Shown piece by piece: positions 56,409-56,600 of a DNA stretch of 56,600 nt; positions within the stretch are counted from its first letter, which is position 1, and each line of letters starts with the position of its first letter. Below the pieces are notes generated by a model. The model saw nothing but the letters and a program-made list of their open reading frames with translations, searched no databases and had not been told where the DNA came from. The DNA lies in contig CACOWD010000003.1 of assembly GCA_902630915.1 (NCBI GenBank), positions 1-56,600 of the forward strand, read 5' to 3'. This DNA is from an uncultured Pelagibacteraceae bacterium (GTDB lineage: Bacteria > Pseudomonadota > Alphaproteobacteria > Pelagibacterales > Pelagibacteraceae). Both the position numbers and the translations under genes were made by a program.

Positions 56409-56600
56409 GATTTGAATAATCCTACCTTAAGATTTTCTGCAGTGTAAATTATTTTACCATCTGCACTTAAAATACCATTAGCTAACCCAACAGCAGTGCC
56501 TTCTTTTTTTAAAATTCTTTTCATATTTATTTCGTAAGTAGCCATTTTAATATTCTTTAATACTTCACCCGTAAATTTTACAGAATTTACTCCTAAAGCT
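56405..56600 (-). CDS. fabA: 3-hydroxydecanoyl-ACP dehydratase/isomerase FabA, C-terminal part (partial)
   Basis: The frame enters from the right edge and ends TGA at 56407-56405, giving the last 64 residues. The segment [14 protein letters not shown], then YEINMKRIL and the ending [15 protein letters not shown] align closely with the FabA C-terminus (VKFTGQVLP, DGRLIYTASDLKVGLF). FabA makes the cis-3-decenoyl intermediate of unsaturated fatty acids. Its stop overlaps the fabB ATG by four bases. Confidence 0.92.
   Translation of the reverse strand, partial: ALGVNSVKFTGEVLKNIKMATYEINMKRILKKEGTAVGLANGILSADGKIIYTAENLKVGLFKS

Overview
The window is an AT-rich, very tightly packed stretch of an alphaproteobacterial chromosome. 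Gene content, gene order, very short spacers, lysine/isoleucine/asparagine-rich proteins and several minimal-length proteins all point to the SAR11 clade (Pelagibacterales, 'Candidatus Pelagibacter'-like). I see no rRNA, tRNA, CRISPR array, insertion sequence or prophage. No gene-free stretch exceeds 300 bases; the longest is about 230 bases in front of the porin gene.

Layout. (1) 1-6124: tail of an Smr-domain gene, then hslV-hslU on the minus strand diverging from hisB-hisH-hisA-hisF-hisE-hinT-GNAT. (2) 6121-15414: lolA and ftsK (minus), then a plus-strand run ubiH-like, mnmE, mnmG, rsmG, parA, parB, with two parS-like palindromes inside rsmG. (3) 15401-19910: minus-strand DUF3576 lipoprotein, leuS, lptE, holA. 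(4) 19911-23629: a major porin with its own leader and strong terminator, then an accessory-looking cluster of divergent genes whose start codons touch or overlap: a degenerate ThiE-like protein, a YggS-type PLP protein, an L,D-transpeptidase, an orphan OmpR-type regulator, and a 35-residue ArfA-like ribosome-rescue gene. (5) 23631-30385: minus-strand grpE, dnaK, dnaJ, small membrane protein, dapB, SHOCT lipoprotein, nth, PfkB kinase, with a heat-shock-type promoter in front of dnaK. (6) 30429-35832: rdgB, an LpoA-like binding protein, rsmI, a BON lipoprotein and the malic enzyme-phosphotransacetylase fusion maeB. (7) 35903-54412: a long plus-strand housekeeping run, murJ, trpS, nfuA-like, Bax-like, (deacetylase, minus), tsaB, fur, miaB, phoH, ybeY, lnt, metK, nusA, infB, rbfA, rpsO, pnp. 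(8) 54409-56600: fabI, fabB and the tail of fabA (minus).

Most genes serve core information processing (tRNA modification and charging, translation initiation, mRNA decay, chromosome partition), envelope biogenesis (LolA, LptE, Lnt, MurJ, LpoA-like, LdtA-like, porin), protein quality control (HslUV, DnaK-DnaJ-GrpE, ArfA-like) and biosynthesis of histidine, lysine, SAM and fatty acids. The most unusual points are the ArfA-like micro-gene, the paired parS sites, a CDS whose stop codon sits in its own terminator, a terminator-like hairpin just before the nusA ribosome-binding site, and loss of several genes usually found in the alphaproteobacterial trpS-to-pnp string.
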